Origin: Haplomitrium mnioides
Lineage: Eukaryota; Marchantiophyta; Haplomitriopsida; Calobryales
Assembly: GCA_049999725.1 (NCBI GenBank)
Contig: JBNGIS010038761.1
Coordinates: forward strand, 1-23,717
Direction of reading: 5' to 3'
DNA length: 23,717 bases
Part shown: one piece after another, positions 1 through 10,420 of the stretch
Position numbering within the stretch: the stretch's first letter is position 1
Layout of the letters: every line of letters starts with the position of its first letter
Program-made: the position numbers and the translations under genes
The notes under the pieces: generated by a model
What the model was told of the DNA's origin: nothing
What the model saw: only the letters and a program-made list of their open reading frames with translations
Databases searched by the model: none

Positions 1-510
1 GAATCTAATGAGGCTAGCTATTACAACACTCTTGCTCTACACTTCACATTAAGCCTCCCTACTCTAAGTGATCTAAATGACATATCTACACGCATAATAC
101 AATAGAAATTGCCTAGCACCAATAGCGGGCAAACTCTCCCACATGACCCAGCTCACACACCTCCTTCAAATAGTTTTCCCACTTCCATCGCTCGAGGGTA
201 TTGGATTTGCTTCCAAAAGATCAGAAGAGGTGAGATTAGCTTCCCTCTTAGAAAGACAATCCTCTCTACTGGTGGCCAACCCACTCCACTCGGAACCTCG
301 ACTATTTCTTCCACGCAATGCGCAAGCACTAACGCAACCATTCCTGCCCTTGGGTCCACTTGAATGTTAAACCAGCAACGCCCTTTTGAACGTTCCTAGG
401 ATTGATGCTTCTACACAAACCAAAGCAAAGATGACACCAAGACCCCTTGTTGGCTGCCTCTCATGAATTCCATGCTGAAGGAATCTTCTTCTTTATCAAG
501 TATCGATCCA
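1..510 (-). repeat. Element B 3' LTR, distal segment (left of nested element A)
   Basis: On the minus strand, from 510 down to roughly 75, this stretch aligns with A's LTR (about 2785-3020 and 11215-11690). Shared anchors include AGCATCAATCCTAGG and the segment encoding a GVGWPP-like peptide. It continues B's 3' LTR, which was split when A inserted after position 510. The first base on the minus strand follows directly from the segment that ends at 12375. The true LTR end (CA) lies beyond the left edge. Short ORFs here are open on both strands and have no conserved frame between copies, so I do not call a gene. Confidence 0.75.
506..510. repeat. Target-site duplication of element A, left copy (ATCCA)
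   Basis: The five bases ATCCA stand immediately before the TG that opens element A. The same five bases follow its closing CA. Ty3/gypsy integrases usually leave 5-bp duplications. Confidence 0.85.
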
Positions 511-589
511 TGTTGGCAAGGTGTTGTTGAGTTTTTTTTTTTTTTTTTTTTTTTGGTGATTGCTGAGCTTTAGGCCTAGTTTATTCCCT

Positions 590-645
590 CAGTTTGTATT
601 GCTCTTTTGTATTTTATTATATTTTATTTTTTTATTATTATTATT
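590..645 (+). promoter_or_regulatory. A+T-rich TATA-like stretch near the LTR start (weak promoter candidate)
   Basis: TATTTTATTATATTTTATTT-like sequence lies about 100 bp inside the LTR and is followed by a pyrimidine patch of the kind seen in plant core promoters. The 3' LTR has the same arrangement at 8375-8480. B's LTR has a GATAAAAGT-like stretch at a similar distance from its start (near 13735, minus strand). It could be a promoter or only A+T-rich filler. The candidate near 11664 fits a conventional U3-R-U5 layout better. Confidence 0.22.
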
Positions 646-1199
646 CCATCCTTCCCCTCTCTTCCCTCTCTCCTTTTCCTTCTCTTCCTTTCCTTTTCTG
701 TTTTTCCTAGTTGATGTCACGAATCATGCATTGCAAGGGAGGAGCTTTGTGGAATCAAGAGGAGTCGGATGAAAATGCAAGCAGGATGTGCATATGGACT
801 CGCAGCAAATCGAGATGGAATCAAGGCTGGGTGATCGAGAAAGGGAGAGGGAAATTTTAGATGGAAGAAGGAAGGCGAGCAGCTAAGAAGAGTGCCAAAT
901 GCAGATGGGCAAATCACAGATGAGGAAGCTGGTAGAATGCGAGCGGATCGAGCAGGAGATTGCATGGAAGCTACAAATCCAGCAAGGACGCGAGCAAGGG
1001 AGGAGGAGGATAAACATGATTCAAGCAGAAGGTCATTGGGCAAGCAGGTCTGAAGTCAAAAGAAGGTGAGGAATCGCGGAAACGGGGGTTGGAAGGATTC
1101 GAGAGAGGGGAGCCACACTGAGGTCGTAGGCACAGCGGACGTCACGAACAGACACTTAGAACACAGAAAGTCCATGAAGAAATTCAGAGACATGGGGAC

Positions 1200-1870
1200 T
1201 TCAAAGAGTTCATGGGCAACAACATAGACATGGCAGATAGGAGGAGTCCACGGGATTTTTGGGGGTCGGTCAACTTCGGAAGCTCAAGGACAATGGCGGT
1301 CCAACTTCCACCTTGTGGGTGGCGACGTACGATGTGACTTCATAGACATGGCAGCTTGAGAGGTGCCCATGGGAAGCAGCGAAGGGTACAACCTCGGGGG
1401 AGTCCGCGGGGTCCATCGGAAGATCGGTCAACTGCGGAACCAGGTCAACTACGATGGTCCAACTTCCACCTTGTGGGTGGCAGCGGACGGCGCGACAACA
1501 GAAACGTGGCAGCCAGAGAGGTATCCGCAGGAATCAACGGAAACGTGGTAGCCTCAGAGGTATCTGCGGGAATCATCGAAAACATGGTGCTTTGTAGGAG
1601 TCCGTGGAGAAAGTCGGAGACGGGGTGACTTCAGAGAGTCCGTGGGCGACAACGGAGACGTGGCAGTCTAAGAGGTGCTTGTGGGAAACATCGGAGGGTA
1701 CAACCTCAGGGGAGTCCGCAGGGTCCATCGGAAGGAGTCAACTTTGGAAATCCAGGTCAGTGGCGGTCCAACTTTCACCTTGCGAGCGACGGCGGATGGC
1801 GCAACTTCGTAGACGTGGTGGATTTGCGGGAGTCCGTAGGAGACAGTAGAGACGTGGCGGTCTGGAGATG
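1200..1870 (+). repeat. Minisatellite zone of the 5' LTR (39-bp unit, short allele)
   Basis: Degenerate repeats are built on a unit of about 39 bp carrying GACGTGGC and GGGAGTCC. GACGTGG at 1812 and 1851 shows the 39-bp step. Two larger blocks, each containing TACAACCTC, GGTCCATCGGAAG and a TCCAACTTCCACCTTG-like string, lie near 1338-1500 and 1656-1800. The 3' LTR has four such blocks. Confidence 0.8.
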
Positions 1871-3029
1871 TTCGTGGAGAACTTCGGAAGCGTGGCAGCA
1901 GGAAAGCAACCGAGGAAAATTGAGGAGCAACCAAGGAGAAATCGCGGATCGTCCAGCGGATTGCTGCAGATCAGTCCGCAAGATATGTCGGGCATTCATT
2001 CTGCGGGCTGATCAGTGGGCCTATCATTCTTCTAGCACATCTCTTCGGATCTCGCTGCAAAACAGACCTCTTCGAGTCTTGGTTTCAGATCTTCACCAAG
2101 GTCACTACTTCAGAGCAATTAGATCACCGATTCACTAAGAACAGCGGCAGGCCAATTGTTGATCGCGACTCTGCAAGCACGACCATTGGGGATCCACACA
2201 AGGCTCACTATATTCGTCCTGCATTGGGATCTCCTATGCTTGAATCAACTCACAAAGACTCATCGACGTCGGAGTGCGCTGATTGCTTGCAAAGGATTGA
2301 GAGTTCTCTACGATGTAGTCTTCATCAGCAGAGAATAGTGTCTGAGGCCCCCAGGATTGCCATTGGAGAGCTCCTGAATAGTCCACCTTCGTTCTTCACC
2401 AAGGTTGTCTCCCTTTGACCTGGGAGGAATTCAGAGATGACCGTTAACTTCGAACTTGCCGTCGACCGTACTGACAGGTGTCACTACGCCAAGAAACGGT
2501 TGCTAACTGAAAAAAATGACCAAGTCCTACGGGGAGGAAGAAGTGGATCTTGATCAAGAAACGTAGAGGAGGACGCGTGGGTGCCTGGGGGTATAGATGG
2601 GATCACTGCAACATTTGAGGGGTTGAATTCCAAGGAAGATTCATGTGAGGCAAGTGGACTCGTACAAGAGGATCAGGGGGGTGGAGGTGGACTGGAGGGG
2701 CGCTGAAAATCGATGAGCGTGAAGCTCTATAGTCTCAAGCGATCCAGGTGTACTCATCGTTGTGGGTGGACCAGCATTTGGAGGTGTATCACTACTTGAA
2801 GTTGAAGGGGATTCTTTCGGTCTTGAATTCGGTAGAGGCTGCCAAGGGGGAATCTTTGGGTCGTCTCAACATTGTGTGTGTAAAAGCATCAATCCTAGGG
2901 GCACTCGAGGGCGTTTCTGGTCAAATTTCTCAATTGGAGTCAAGAGAGAAGTGGCTATGTTAGTGCTCGCGCATTGTAGAGAAGATCCATTCGAAGCTCA
3001 AGGTGGAGTGGGTGGCAAGCTGAAAGAGG

Positions 3030-4230
3030 AAGTCAAAGAAGAAGTCAAAGAGGAGGAATGAGTCTGACAGTTCTTCAAAGAGTTCTAGTTAGGAGGATAG
3101 CTTTGATGCTAGTTCCTCTTCAGAGTCTAAATCGGAGAGCAAGAGCATCCCAGAGAGCTCTGAGGATGAAAGGTCCCACAAGAGGCAGAAGAAGAAAAAA
3201 GAGACTAAATAGAAGAGGGCCAAGAAACATGACAGGTATAAGGAGGCCAAGGAGAGAAAGGCCCACAAGTCCCATGATAGAGGCGCTGGGGGAGAGACCA
3301 GCAAAAGGAGGAGTGTGAAAGACCTCATGGAGGAGATTAATGCAAAATTGGAGGTCATGACAATCCATTTTGTAGGTCTGAAGCCTGAGGGGAAAAAATG
3401 TTGGCATGAAGGGCGCATGTCTGGTGCGTGAAGTGCAGAACCTATGGGCACTCCCACCCATAACTCCCTTGGATGGGACGCCTATCCATTATGTAAGGGA
3501 GGATTCACCTGAGTGGTACCATGAGGAGGTGGAATATGTACAGGAGGAGCCACTCGAGCTCATGTACCAAGTGGTCAACCAACCCCGATTAATGGTAGGC
3601 AGACCGATCAACATTGTGCCTGGCCAATCAGCGGCATGGGGGCATGCACGGCCGGAAACGTCAGGGGCCGGTCCAAAATAGACTAGGGTGATGGTATGTT
3701 GGAACTGTGGGCAGCCAGACCACATTTCCTCTAGTTGCCCGGAGCCCAAGAAGCAAGGATATGGCATGTCATCGTCATTATGTACCAGTTGCAAGGAGGA
3801 AGGGTATTTGGCCAATAATTGCCCCCATCCTAGAAGGTAGGAGTTGCCTCCCAACCCGGCTCAGCAAGCACCACCACCGGCAGCAATCAACTTGGTGACC
3901 ACCTCATGGGAGTATGGGGCAGAGTTTCCAGAAGTGGAGACGCCAGTGGAGGAGGATTGCTACCGAGTGGCCGCTAGGGTAGCAGCTAGAGCCTAGGAAA
4001 AGGGAAAGGCCAAGCAAGCTCAGAAGAAGGAGAGGACCGCGAACGTGCTCTCCACTGGGGAGGACTCAGATTGCAAGAGGGAGCACCCTAAGTTATTCTA
4101 TCCGCAGCAAGAGGAGGAAGTGAAGAAGCAGCTAGAAGCCCTAGAGGTAACTGAACCTCAGCAAGCGGTGGAGAAGACCTTGCGAGAAGTCAATCGCAGA
4201 AATGCCGCCGAGCAAGCCAAATAAGACCTT
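3030..4230 (+). pseudogene. gag: Element A gag remnant: Ser/Lys-rich linker and two zinc knuckles
   Basis: The C-terminal part of a Gag protein, which in this family packages retrotransposon RNA in cytoplasmic particles. The N-terminal capsid region is missing: LTR sequence joins directly to a Ser/Glu/Lys-rich stretch (3040-3350). An open stretch at 3406-3681 leads into two zinc knuckles. Knuckle 1 (3697-3738) is a regular C-X2-C-X4-H-X4-C. Knuckle 2 (3781-3822) has Tyr (codon TAT at 3805) where His is expected. A Gln/Glu-rich tail follows, ending before protease. In-frame TAG stops occur before knuckle 1, after knuckle 2 and further on. The tail resembles that of B around 18033-17800, including an FYPQQ/FYPKQ match and a run of EEV..QLEAL type. 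Confidence 0.78.
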
Positions 4231-4254
4231 GCATCCTAGCCACCACCCACCAGT

Positions 4255-4800
4255 TGCATGCCCTACAACATCCAGATGAATGTAAAGGACTGCCCGATCA
4301 CTGCGACAGTAGGTTAGTTGATCAAGGACAGCCCTATATACAAGAGGTAGCTCCGAGAACTTCTCATGGGCGCTAGGAGGAAAAGAAAGCTTCCCACAGT
4401 AGGCACCATCGCTGACTTAAAGATGATCTGCGAGGATAAAGGAGCTCCGGAGATAGACATTCAGATTGCAGGGTGTACTCTGTCCTTGGTGCCCGTGGAT
4501 GGAGGGGCAGGAGTGAACATCATGTGGAGGAGACCGCCCACCTACTTGGTTTCAATACTTTCCAACCAACTGAAAGGATTATGCGGTTGGTTGACAAGCC
4601 ATTGGGAGCCTTGCTGAAGGTACCAACTTGGATTGGAGGGAAGGAGTCTGCCCTGAACTACTTGGTTATGAGGCCAGCCAGGAGTTCCTCATACCCTCTG
4701 TTAATCAAAAGGCCATGACTGTATAGTGCCAAGGTAATGCATAATTGGGAGGACTCTCTTTTAGTGTTCGGGCCCGGCAAGACCGTGCTGCATTACAGAC
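4255..4800 (+). pseudogene. Element A aspartic protease, frameshifted
   Basis: Retroviral-type aspartic protease, which cuts the Gag-Pol polyprotein. The upstream part resembles B: CPI.A.VG..IKDSP.Y.R.LRELLMGA. The active-site motif is V-D-G-G-A-G-V-N, with Asp codon 4498-4500; B has a D-T-(stop)-A-S version at the matching place. Two TAG stops (4315-4317 and 4348-4350) stand where B has Gln. The frame changes within the motif's downstream part (about 4515-4560), and similarity to B continues in another frame through 4718 (KPLGALL, YLVMR). The enzyme is dead. Confidence 0.75.
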
Positions 4801-5224
4801 CTAACTCACATAAGGGGGAGACCTCAAAGGACAAGGAATATGACAAATAGTGGTCGGTGGAAGAGGAGTCGCAGGACGAGGACACTTACTGGCTCAAACT
4901 GGTGAGTGACATGACAGAGGCAGACTTTTTGGGTTAGGCTAAAACCAAGGTGAATTAGTTGGAGACCTCTGTCTTTGGGGTTTGGGACACAAGGGAAGCT
5001 AGGACAGGAGGGGCCATCCTCAGCTCTAGACCTAACCAAAAGGGGGAGTCAGAGGCATCCACTTCTAGCCTTGAACTTGATCTAAAAGGGGAGTTGGCTG
5101 CAGCTCTGATCTTAGAGGAGGATGATCACCAAGGTGGGGCAAGGGAATAGGACAAGAAGCCTGCTACAAGCGGCCTAAGGCTCGCCTACTTGGAGTCGGG
5201 CTATGATTCCACAAATAGGAACAA

Positions 5225-6335
5225 AGTGGAGGTCATCAGGGCGGAGCAGTACCGAGAGATAACAGTTCTCAGCGGGAGGACATTCTAGTTTGGATTCGAC
5301 CTAAATAGAGGAGCTGAGAGAGCCTTCATGCAGACTTGAGGAATTTCAGTGACATATTTGCATGGAGCCATACGGACCTGAAGGGCGTGCCCAGAGAACT
5401 AGAGGAGCATATAATTGATTTGGAGGCCAATACTACCCCCGTAAGGCAATGACAGTACCGAATGAACCCACGCTTCTCCCTATTGGTTAAAGAGGAGGTG
5501 GATAAGCTCTTAGAGGCAAGATTTATATATCTTGTCCTGAACAGCGAATGGGTGTCCCCTTTGGTGGTGGTGCCAAAGAAGGCAGGCTTGGACGGGAAAC
5601 CAAAGATTAAGGTTTGCCAAGATTTCCACAAGCTCAATGCGGTAACAAAGAAGGAACATTACCCCCTACCTTTCATTGATGGTGTGATGGACCTGGTGGT
5701 GGGCCATGAAGTTTGCAGTTTCATGGATGGGTACTCCGAATACAATCAGGTGTGGATACAGGAGGAGGATCAACTGAAAACTACTTTCACGACGGAGTGG
5801 GGAGTGTTTGCCTTTCAGAGAATGCCATTTGGTCTCTGTAACACCCCATGTACATTCCAGAGGTTGATGATGAATATGTTTTGAGACTACCTCAAAAAGT
5901 TCCTGAAGATCTTCTTCATAGACAACTTTATGGTGTATGGCAAAGTAAAAGATCACGAGGAGTATGTGCGGCTTACATTTCAATGTTGCAGAGAAACGAG
6001 GCTACGGCTGCACCCGAGAAAACGCTTCTTTGCAGTGAGGGAAGGGATACTACTAGGGAATAGGGTCTCTAGTCAGGGAATTGCCGTGGACCAAGAAAAA
6101 GTGGCAGTATGGTTAGATGTGGCATTTCCAACATGCCTGGTGGAGGTGCAGGGACTCATGGGTTGTGTGGGCTACTACAAGAGGTTCATCCCAAAATTTG
6201 CCTTAGCAACCTACCACTTGACTGAGATGGTAAAGAGGGGCAGCGATTTTGAGCCAACTGAGCCCAGGAGATCTAGCTTTAATGAACTCAAAAGGCGATT
6301 GGCCAACGCCCCTATTCTAGCACCCCCAAACTGAT
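5225..6335 (+). pseudogene. pol: Element A reverse transcriptase, catalytic Asp lost
   Basis: Reverse transcriptase of Ty3/gypsy type, which copies element RNA into DNA. A FSD-FAWSHTDLKGV-like lead-in (5340-5400) lies in a different frame from the main open part (from 5462). Motifs in order: SPLVVVPKK; CQDFHKLN; SFMDGYSEYNQ, with the first catalytic Asp at 5726-5728; FAFQRMPFGLCN. The YXDD-type box reads F-I-D-N-F (5915-5929): its last Asp has become Asn (AAC, 5924-5926), which should abolish polymerisation. A TGA stop at 5882-5884 lies just upstream. Thumb and connection follow (GYYKRFIPKF, about 6170), ending at a stop near 6334. Confidence 0.9.
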
Positions 6336-6690
6336 CCAAGGAGTTCCACATGATGGTGGATGTTTCAGGCTTCTGTGTGGGAGCAGTGCTGAGCTAGCTG
6401 GATAAGGAAGGAAGGGACCACCCAATCTACTTTGCCAGCAGACTCCTCTCAACAGCAAAAAAGAATTACTTGCCCACCGATCGTGAGGCCCTAGGGATAA
6501 TCTACTCGCTAAAGAAATTCAGGCACTACCTGCTACACTACAAGGTGGTGTTTCACAATGATCATGATGCCTTGAAATACATGGTCAACAAGCTTGACCT
6601 GACTAGGAGAGTAGCGAGGTGGATGTTGCTACTCTAAGAGTTTGATTTTGAGGTACGGATCAAGCTAGAGAAGAAACACCAAAATGTGGA
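6336..6690 (+). pseudogene. Element A RNase H
   Basis: RNase H domain, which removes the RNA strand after first-strand synthesis. It continues the RT frame. Acidic residues are recognisable: Asp in VDVSG (6359-6361), Glu in DREAL (6485-6487) and Asp in HNDHDALKY (6560-6562). HPIYFASRLL and YSLKKFRHYLL match B's copy closely. Breaks are a TAG at 6395-6397 and a TAA near 6637. A KHQNVDFFSR-type tail links to integrase. Confidence 0.85.
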
Positions 6691-7994
6691 TTTCTTCTCA
6701 AGGATTGAGAGGCAGCCGAGTGCGGAGGGAGTGGGGGACACCTTCCTTGATGAAGATCTATTCCACATTAGGGAAGGGAGACCCACAGAATATGGGGACA
6801 TCATTGGGTTCCTCTTGACATCAAGGATCCCCTTAGGGCGCACCTCAGAACAAGCAGCAATGTTTCTCAGAAAGGTGAGGCCCTTTCTTACGATCAAGAG
6901 AATGCTACACCGGCAATGCAAGGATGGGCAGATATACGGGTGTCTAGAGAAAGACCAGTCCACAGTAGTGATGCGGACCATGCACGAGGAAGAGGTTGGT
7001 GGTCATTTTGCTGCAAAAACCACCATTTGAAAGATTGTAGATGCTAAATATTGGTGGCCCACCCTACATAGAGATGTCTACTTCACAATCGGTGGACTGG
7101 GAAACCTGTAGCAGCGTGCCACCATCCCCTAGTGTCGATCATTCCCCTGGCCCTATTTGAGAAGTGGGGGATTGACTTCATTGGGCCCATCACTCCGTCC
7201 ACGAGAACATGTATATTCTGCTTTCCACTGACTATGCCACCAAGTGAGTTGAGGCTAGGGCAACCAGGAAGAATGTCACGCCGACAGTAGCTCGATTCCT
7301 CTACGAGTAAATCTTCACCCAATTTGGGGCACCGCTGGAGTTGGTAAGTCACCAAGGCATGCATTTTGTTAATCAGGTCATTGGTGAGCTCACAATGAGG
7401 TATCTAGTCAAGCACTAGAAAACCACAGCCTATCACCCCAAGGCCAATGGATTGACAAAGAGGGCCAACGACATTATGGGCAAAATTCTGAATAAGATGG
7501 TGGCCGCCAATAAAGTGGACTGGGATTTGAAGCTGCTAACCGCCACCCATGCATATAACTTGGCCTAAAAGACCACCACGGGCCACTACCCTTACTGCCT
7601 AGTCTTTGGACAACACTCGCTGGTCCCGGTGGAGTTTGAAGTCCCAACAACTCGGGTGACAGTGGAGGAGAGAATGGCGGAGAGCCCAAGCCGAAGGGAA
7701 AGGGTACATCAGTTGGAGGCCTTAGAAGAGATCAAAGCAGGGGCGCACGAGTGGTTGGAACATCAGTAGCAGCTAACCAAGAAGCTATGGCCAGTCGACT
7801 TCAAAGGTGGGGATTTGGTGCTGCTCTACGACAGCAAAATCTTGCACTTTTTTGAGAAGCTACGTACCCGGTGGATGGAGCCCTACATGGTAAGAGTCCT
7901 TCATGACAATGGGTCAGTAGAGTTGAGCACAGTGACAAGAGCACACCTTCCCAATCGAGTCCATTACGACATGCTCAAGCGGTATTACCACTAG
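6691..7994 (+). pseudogene. Element A integrase, catalytic Asp2 and Glu altered
   Basis: Integrase, which inserts the DNA copy into the genome. The zinc-binding part keeps both His (HEEEVGGHF, about 6980-7010), but the Cys pair is lost in a frameshifted stretch near 7080. Core: WGIDFIGPI with first Asp 7174-7176 (frame 1), then a shift to frame 3. The second Asp position reads S-H-Q-G (His codon 7350-7352). The catalytic Glu position, in NGLTxRAN, is Lys (7458-7460). Stops occur near 7310, 7420, 7567 and 7770. The C-terminal part (LLYDSK, RTRWMEPYMV, NRVHYDMLKRY) ends at TAG 7992-7994. No chromodomain follows. Confidence 0.87.
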
Positions 7995-8267
7995 GAGGAC
8001 CAATGAGGAGGTACCGCCATGAACAGCAGGCGTGGGAGTTTTGTACATATGAATGATTAGAGTTGGCAAGTGTGGGCGTACCGCCATCCAGTAGAGGAGT
8101 GCAGGTGTTGGGTGTGTTAGCTCGTATCTTGGTGTTGTGTAAGTGGTGCGTTGTGTGGTGGCCAAGTCGACTAAAGGGCATTTAGCAAGGAAGGTCAGAG
8201 CGGCAGCCATGGAGGAGCCCAAGAAGGTAAGAGGGAGGAAGGGTGTTTGTGGAGTCGCTGCACAATT
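7995..8267 (+). other. Untranslated spacer between integrase and polypurine tract of A
   Basis: No conserved protein-like sequence. G/T-rich sequence leads to the polypurine tract. The minus-strand ORFs here (within 7914-8222) have no recognisable domain. B has a shorter spacer of about 170 bp in the same place. Confidence 0.6.
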
Positions 8268-8280
8268 AAAAGGGGAGTAA
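8268..8280 (+). promoter_or_regulatory. Polypurine tract of element A (plus-strand primer)
   Basis: AAAAGGGGAGTAA lies directly before the TG of the 3' LTR. B has the nearly identical AAAATGGGAGTAA in the same position. This is the expected RNase H-resistant primer for second-strand DNA synthesis. Confidence 0.85.
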
Positions 8281-8939
8281 TGTCGGTCGGGTGTTGTTGA
8301 GTTTTTTTTTTTTTTGTTTTTTTTTGGTGATTGTTGAGCTTTAGGCCTTGTTTATTGCTTCAGTTTGTATTACTCTTTTGTATTTTATTATATATATATT
8401 TTTTATTATTATCATTCCATCATGCCCCTCTCTTCCCTCTCTCCTCTTCCTTCTCTTCCTTTCCTTTTCTTGTTTTTCCTAGTTGATGTCACGAATCATG
8501 CATTGCAAGAGAGGAGCCTTGTGGAATCAAGAGGAGTCAGATGAAAATGCAAGCATGATGTGCATATGGACTCACATCAAATCGACATGGAAGCAAGGCT
8601 GGGTGATCGAGAAAGGGAGAGGGAAATTTCATATGGAAGAAGGAAGGTGAGCAACTTAGAAGAGTGCCAAATGCAGCTGGGTAGATTGCAGATGAGGAAG
8701 CTGGCAAAACGCAAGCGGATTGAGCAGGAGATTGCATGGAAGCTACAAATCCAGCAAGGACGTGAGTAGGGGAGGAGGAGGACATGCAGGATTCAAGCAG
8801 AAGGTCATTGGGCGAGCGGGTCTGAAGTCGCAACAAGATGAGGAATCGCATAAACGGGGGTTGGAAGGAATCGAGAGGGAGGAGCCACACTGAGGTCGTA
8901 GGCACAGTGGACGTCGCAAGCAAACACTTAGAATGTAGC

Positions 8940-10420
8940 AAGTCCATGAAGAAATTCGGAGACGTAGCGACTTCAGAGAGTTCGTAGGCAACAATGTAGG
9001 CGTGGCAGAGAGGAGGAGTCCATGGGATTTTCGGGGGTCGGTTAACTTTGGAAGCTCCGAGGCAGTGGCGGTCCAACTTCCACCTTGCGGGCGGCGGCGG
9101 ACCGCGTAGCCTCGTAGACGTGGCAGCCAGAGAGGTGCCCGTGGGAAACAACGAAGAGTACAACCTCGGGGGAGTCCGCGGGGTCCATCGGAAGAAAGGT
9201 CAACTGCGGAACAAGGTCAACTATAACGGTCCAACTTCCACCTCGAAGGCGACGGTGGACAGCGCAACTTTGTGGATGTGGGGGCTTTGCGGTTGTCCAA
9301 AGAAGACAGCAAGGACGTGGCAGCTTTGCGGGAGTCCAAAGAAGACAGCGGGGACGTGGTGGCTTTGCGGGAGTCTGTGGGAGACAACGGAGACGTGGCG
9401 ACTGCGGGGGATCCAAGGGAGACAACAGAGACATGACAATTTGAAGGTGTCCACGGAGAACTTTGGAAATCCAGGAGTCTGTGGAGAAAGGCGGAGACGT
9501 GGTGACTTCAGAGAGTCCGCGGGCGACAACGTAGACGTGACAAACAAGAGGAGTCTGCAGGATTTTTGGAGGTCGGTCAACTTCAGAAGCTCGGGGGCGA
9601 TGGCGGTCCAACTTCCACCTTGCGGGCGGCGACGTATGGCGCGACTTTGTAGACGTGGCAGCTTCAGAGAGTTCGTGGGCGACAACATAGACGTGGCAGC
9701 CTGAGAGGTGCTCGTGGGAAACAGTGGAGGGTACAACCTTGGGGTAGTCCGCAGGGTCCATCGGAAGATCGGTCAACTGCACAACCAGGTCAACTACGAC
9801 AATTCAACTTCCACCTTACGGGTAGTGGCGGACAGCGCGACTTTGTAGACATGGCAGCTTCAGAGAGTTCGCGAGCGACAACTTAGACGTGGTGGCCTGA
9901 GAGGTGCCCTTGGGAAACAGCGGAGGGTACAACCTCGGGGGAGCCCGTGGGGTCCATCGGAAGATCGATCAACTACAGAACCAGGTCAACTACGACGGTC
10001 CAACTTCCACCTTGCAGGCAGCGGCAGACAGCACGACAACAGAAACGTGGCAGCCTGAGAGGTATCCACGAGAATCAATGGAAACTTGGCAACCTCAGAG
10101 GTATCGGCATGAATCATCAAAAACATGGCGTTTTGCAAGAGTTCATGGAGAAAGTCCGAGACAGGGTGCCTTTAGAGAGTCTATGGGTGACAACAGAGAC
10201 GTGGCAGCCTGAGAGGTGCCTGTGAGATATTAATAGAGGAGGGTACAACCTCGGGGAAGTCCGCAAGGTCTATCGGAAGGAGTCAAACTTCAAAAATCCA
10301 AGTCAGTGGCGTCCAACTTCCACCTTGCAAGCGGCTGCAAATGACACAACTTTGTAGACGTGGCGGCTTTGCGGGAGTTTGTAGGAGACAATGGAGACGT
10401 GGCGGTCTGGAGGTGTCCGT
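8940..10420 (+). repeat. Minisatellite zone of the 3' LTR (39-bp unit, expanded allele)
   Basis: GACGTGG at 9314, 9353 and 9392, and again at 10357 and 10396, shows a 39-bp step with GGCTTTGCGGGAGTCC-type units. Larger blocks with TACAACCTC...TCCATCGGAAG...CCAACTTCCACC recur near 9116, 9690, 9890 and 10200. A longer segment of about 535 bp is duplicated: the GAGGAGTCC...GGATTTT..GGGTCGGT stretch near 9010 recurs near 9545. The zone is about 770 bp longer than in the 5' LTR. Because 39 is a multiple of three, long ORFs stay open on both strands (for example 9048-9704 plus and 9042-9782 minus). I regard these as by-products, not genes. Confidence 0.82.

Larger units (their letters stand above)
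511..3020 (+). repeat. Element A 5' LTR, 3' end deleted
   Basis: This matches the 3' LTR from its first base, including a T23 run (532-554) and a pyrimidine-rich block (650-710). Similarity continues to about 3020 and then stops abruptly. The 3' LTR goes on for about 930 bp more, to 12374. The missing part would hold the candidate TATA/R/U5 region and the LTR end; the primer-binding site and the start of gag are also gone. Against the 3' copy it lacks about 770 bp of tandem repeats and about 65 bp near 2625. It has about 180 bp near 2085-2270 that the 3' copy lacks. Confidence 0.82.

Noticed and set aside
560-772. Hydrophobic Phe/Leu-rich ORF near the LTR start
   Set aside because: It is the translation of a T-rich and C/T-rich LTR stretch and does not stay the same in the 3' LTR copy.
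2748-3061. ORFs resembling a gag N-terminus
   Set aside because: The same sequence recurs in the 3' LTR (11178-11453) and in B's LTR, so it is LTR sequence. The frame differs among copies.
3089-3461. Minus-strand ORFs of 113-122 codons opposite gag
   Set aside because: They are shadows of the Ser/Lys-rich gag linker, giving Leu/Phe-rich translations.
9042-9782. Long overlapping ORFs on both strands (218 and 246 codons)
   Set aside because: They lie in the LTR minisatellite, whose 39-bp period keeps several frames open on both strands. The products are repetitive and the frame is not kept in the 5' LTR.
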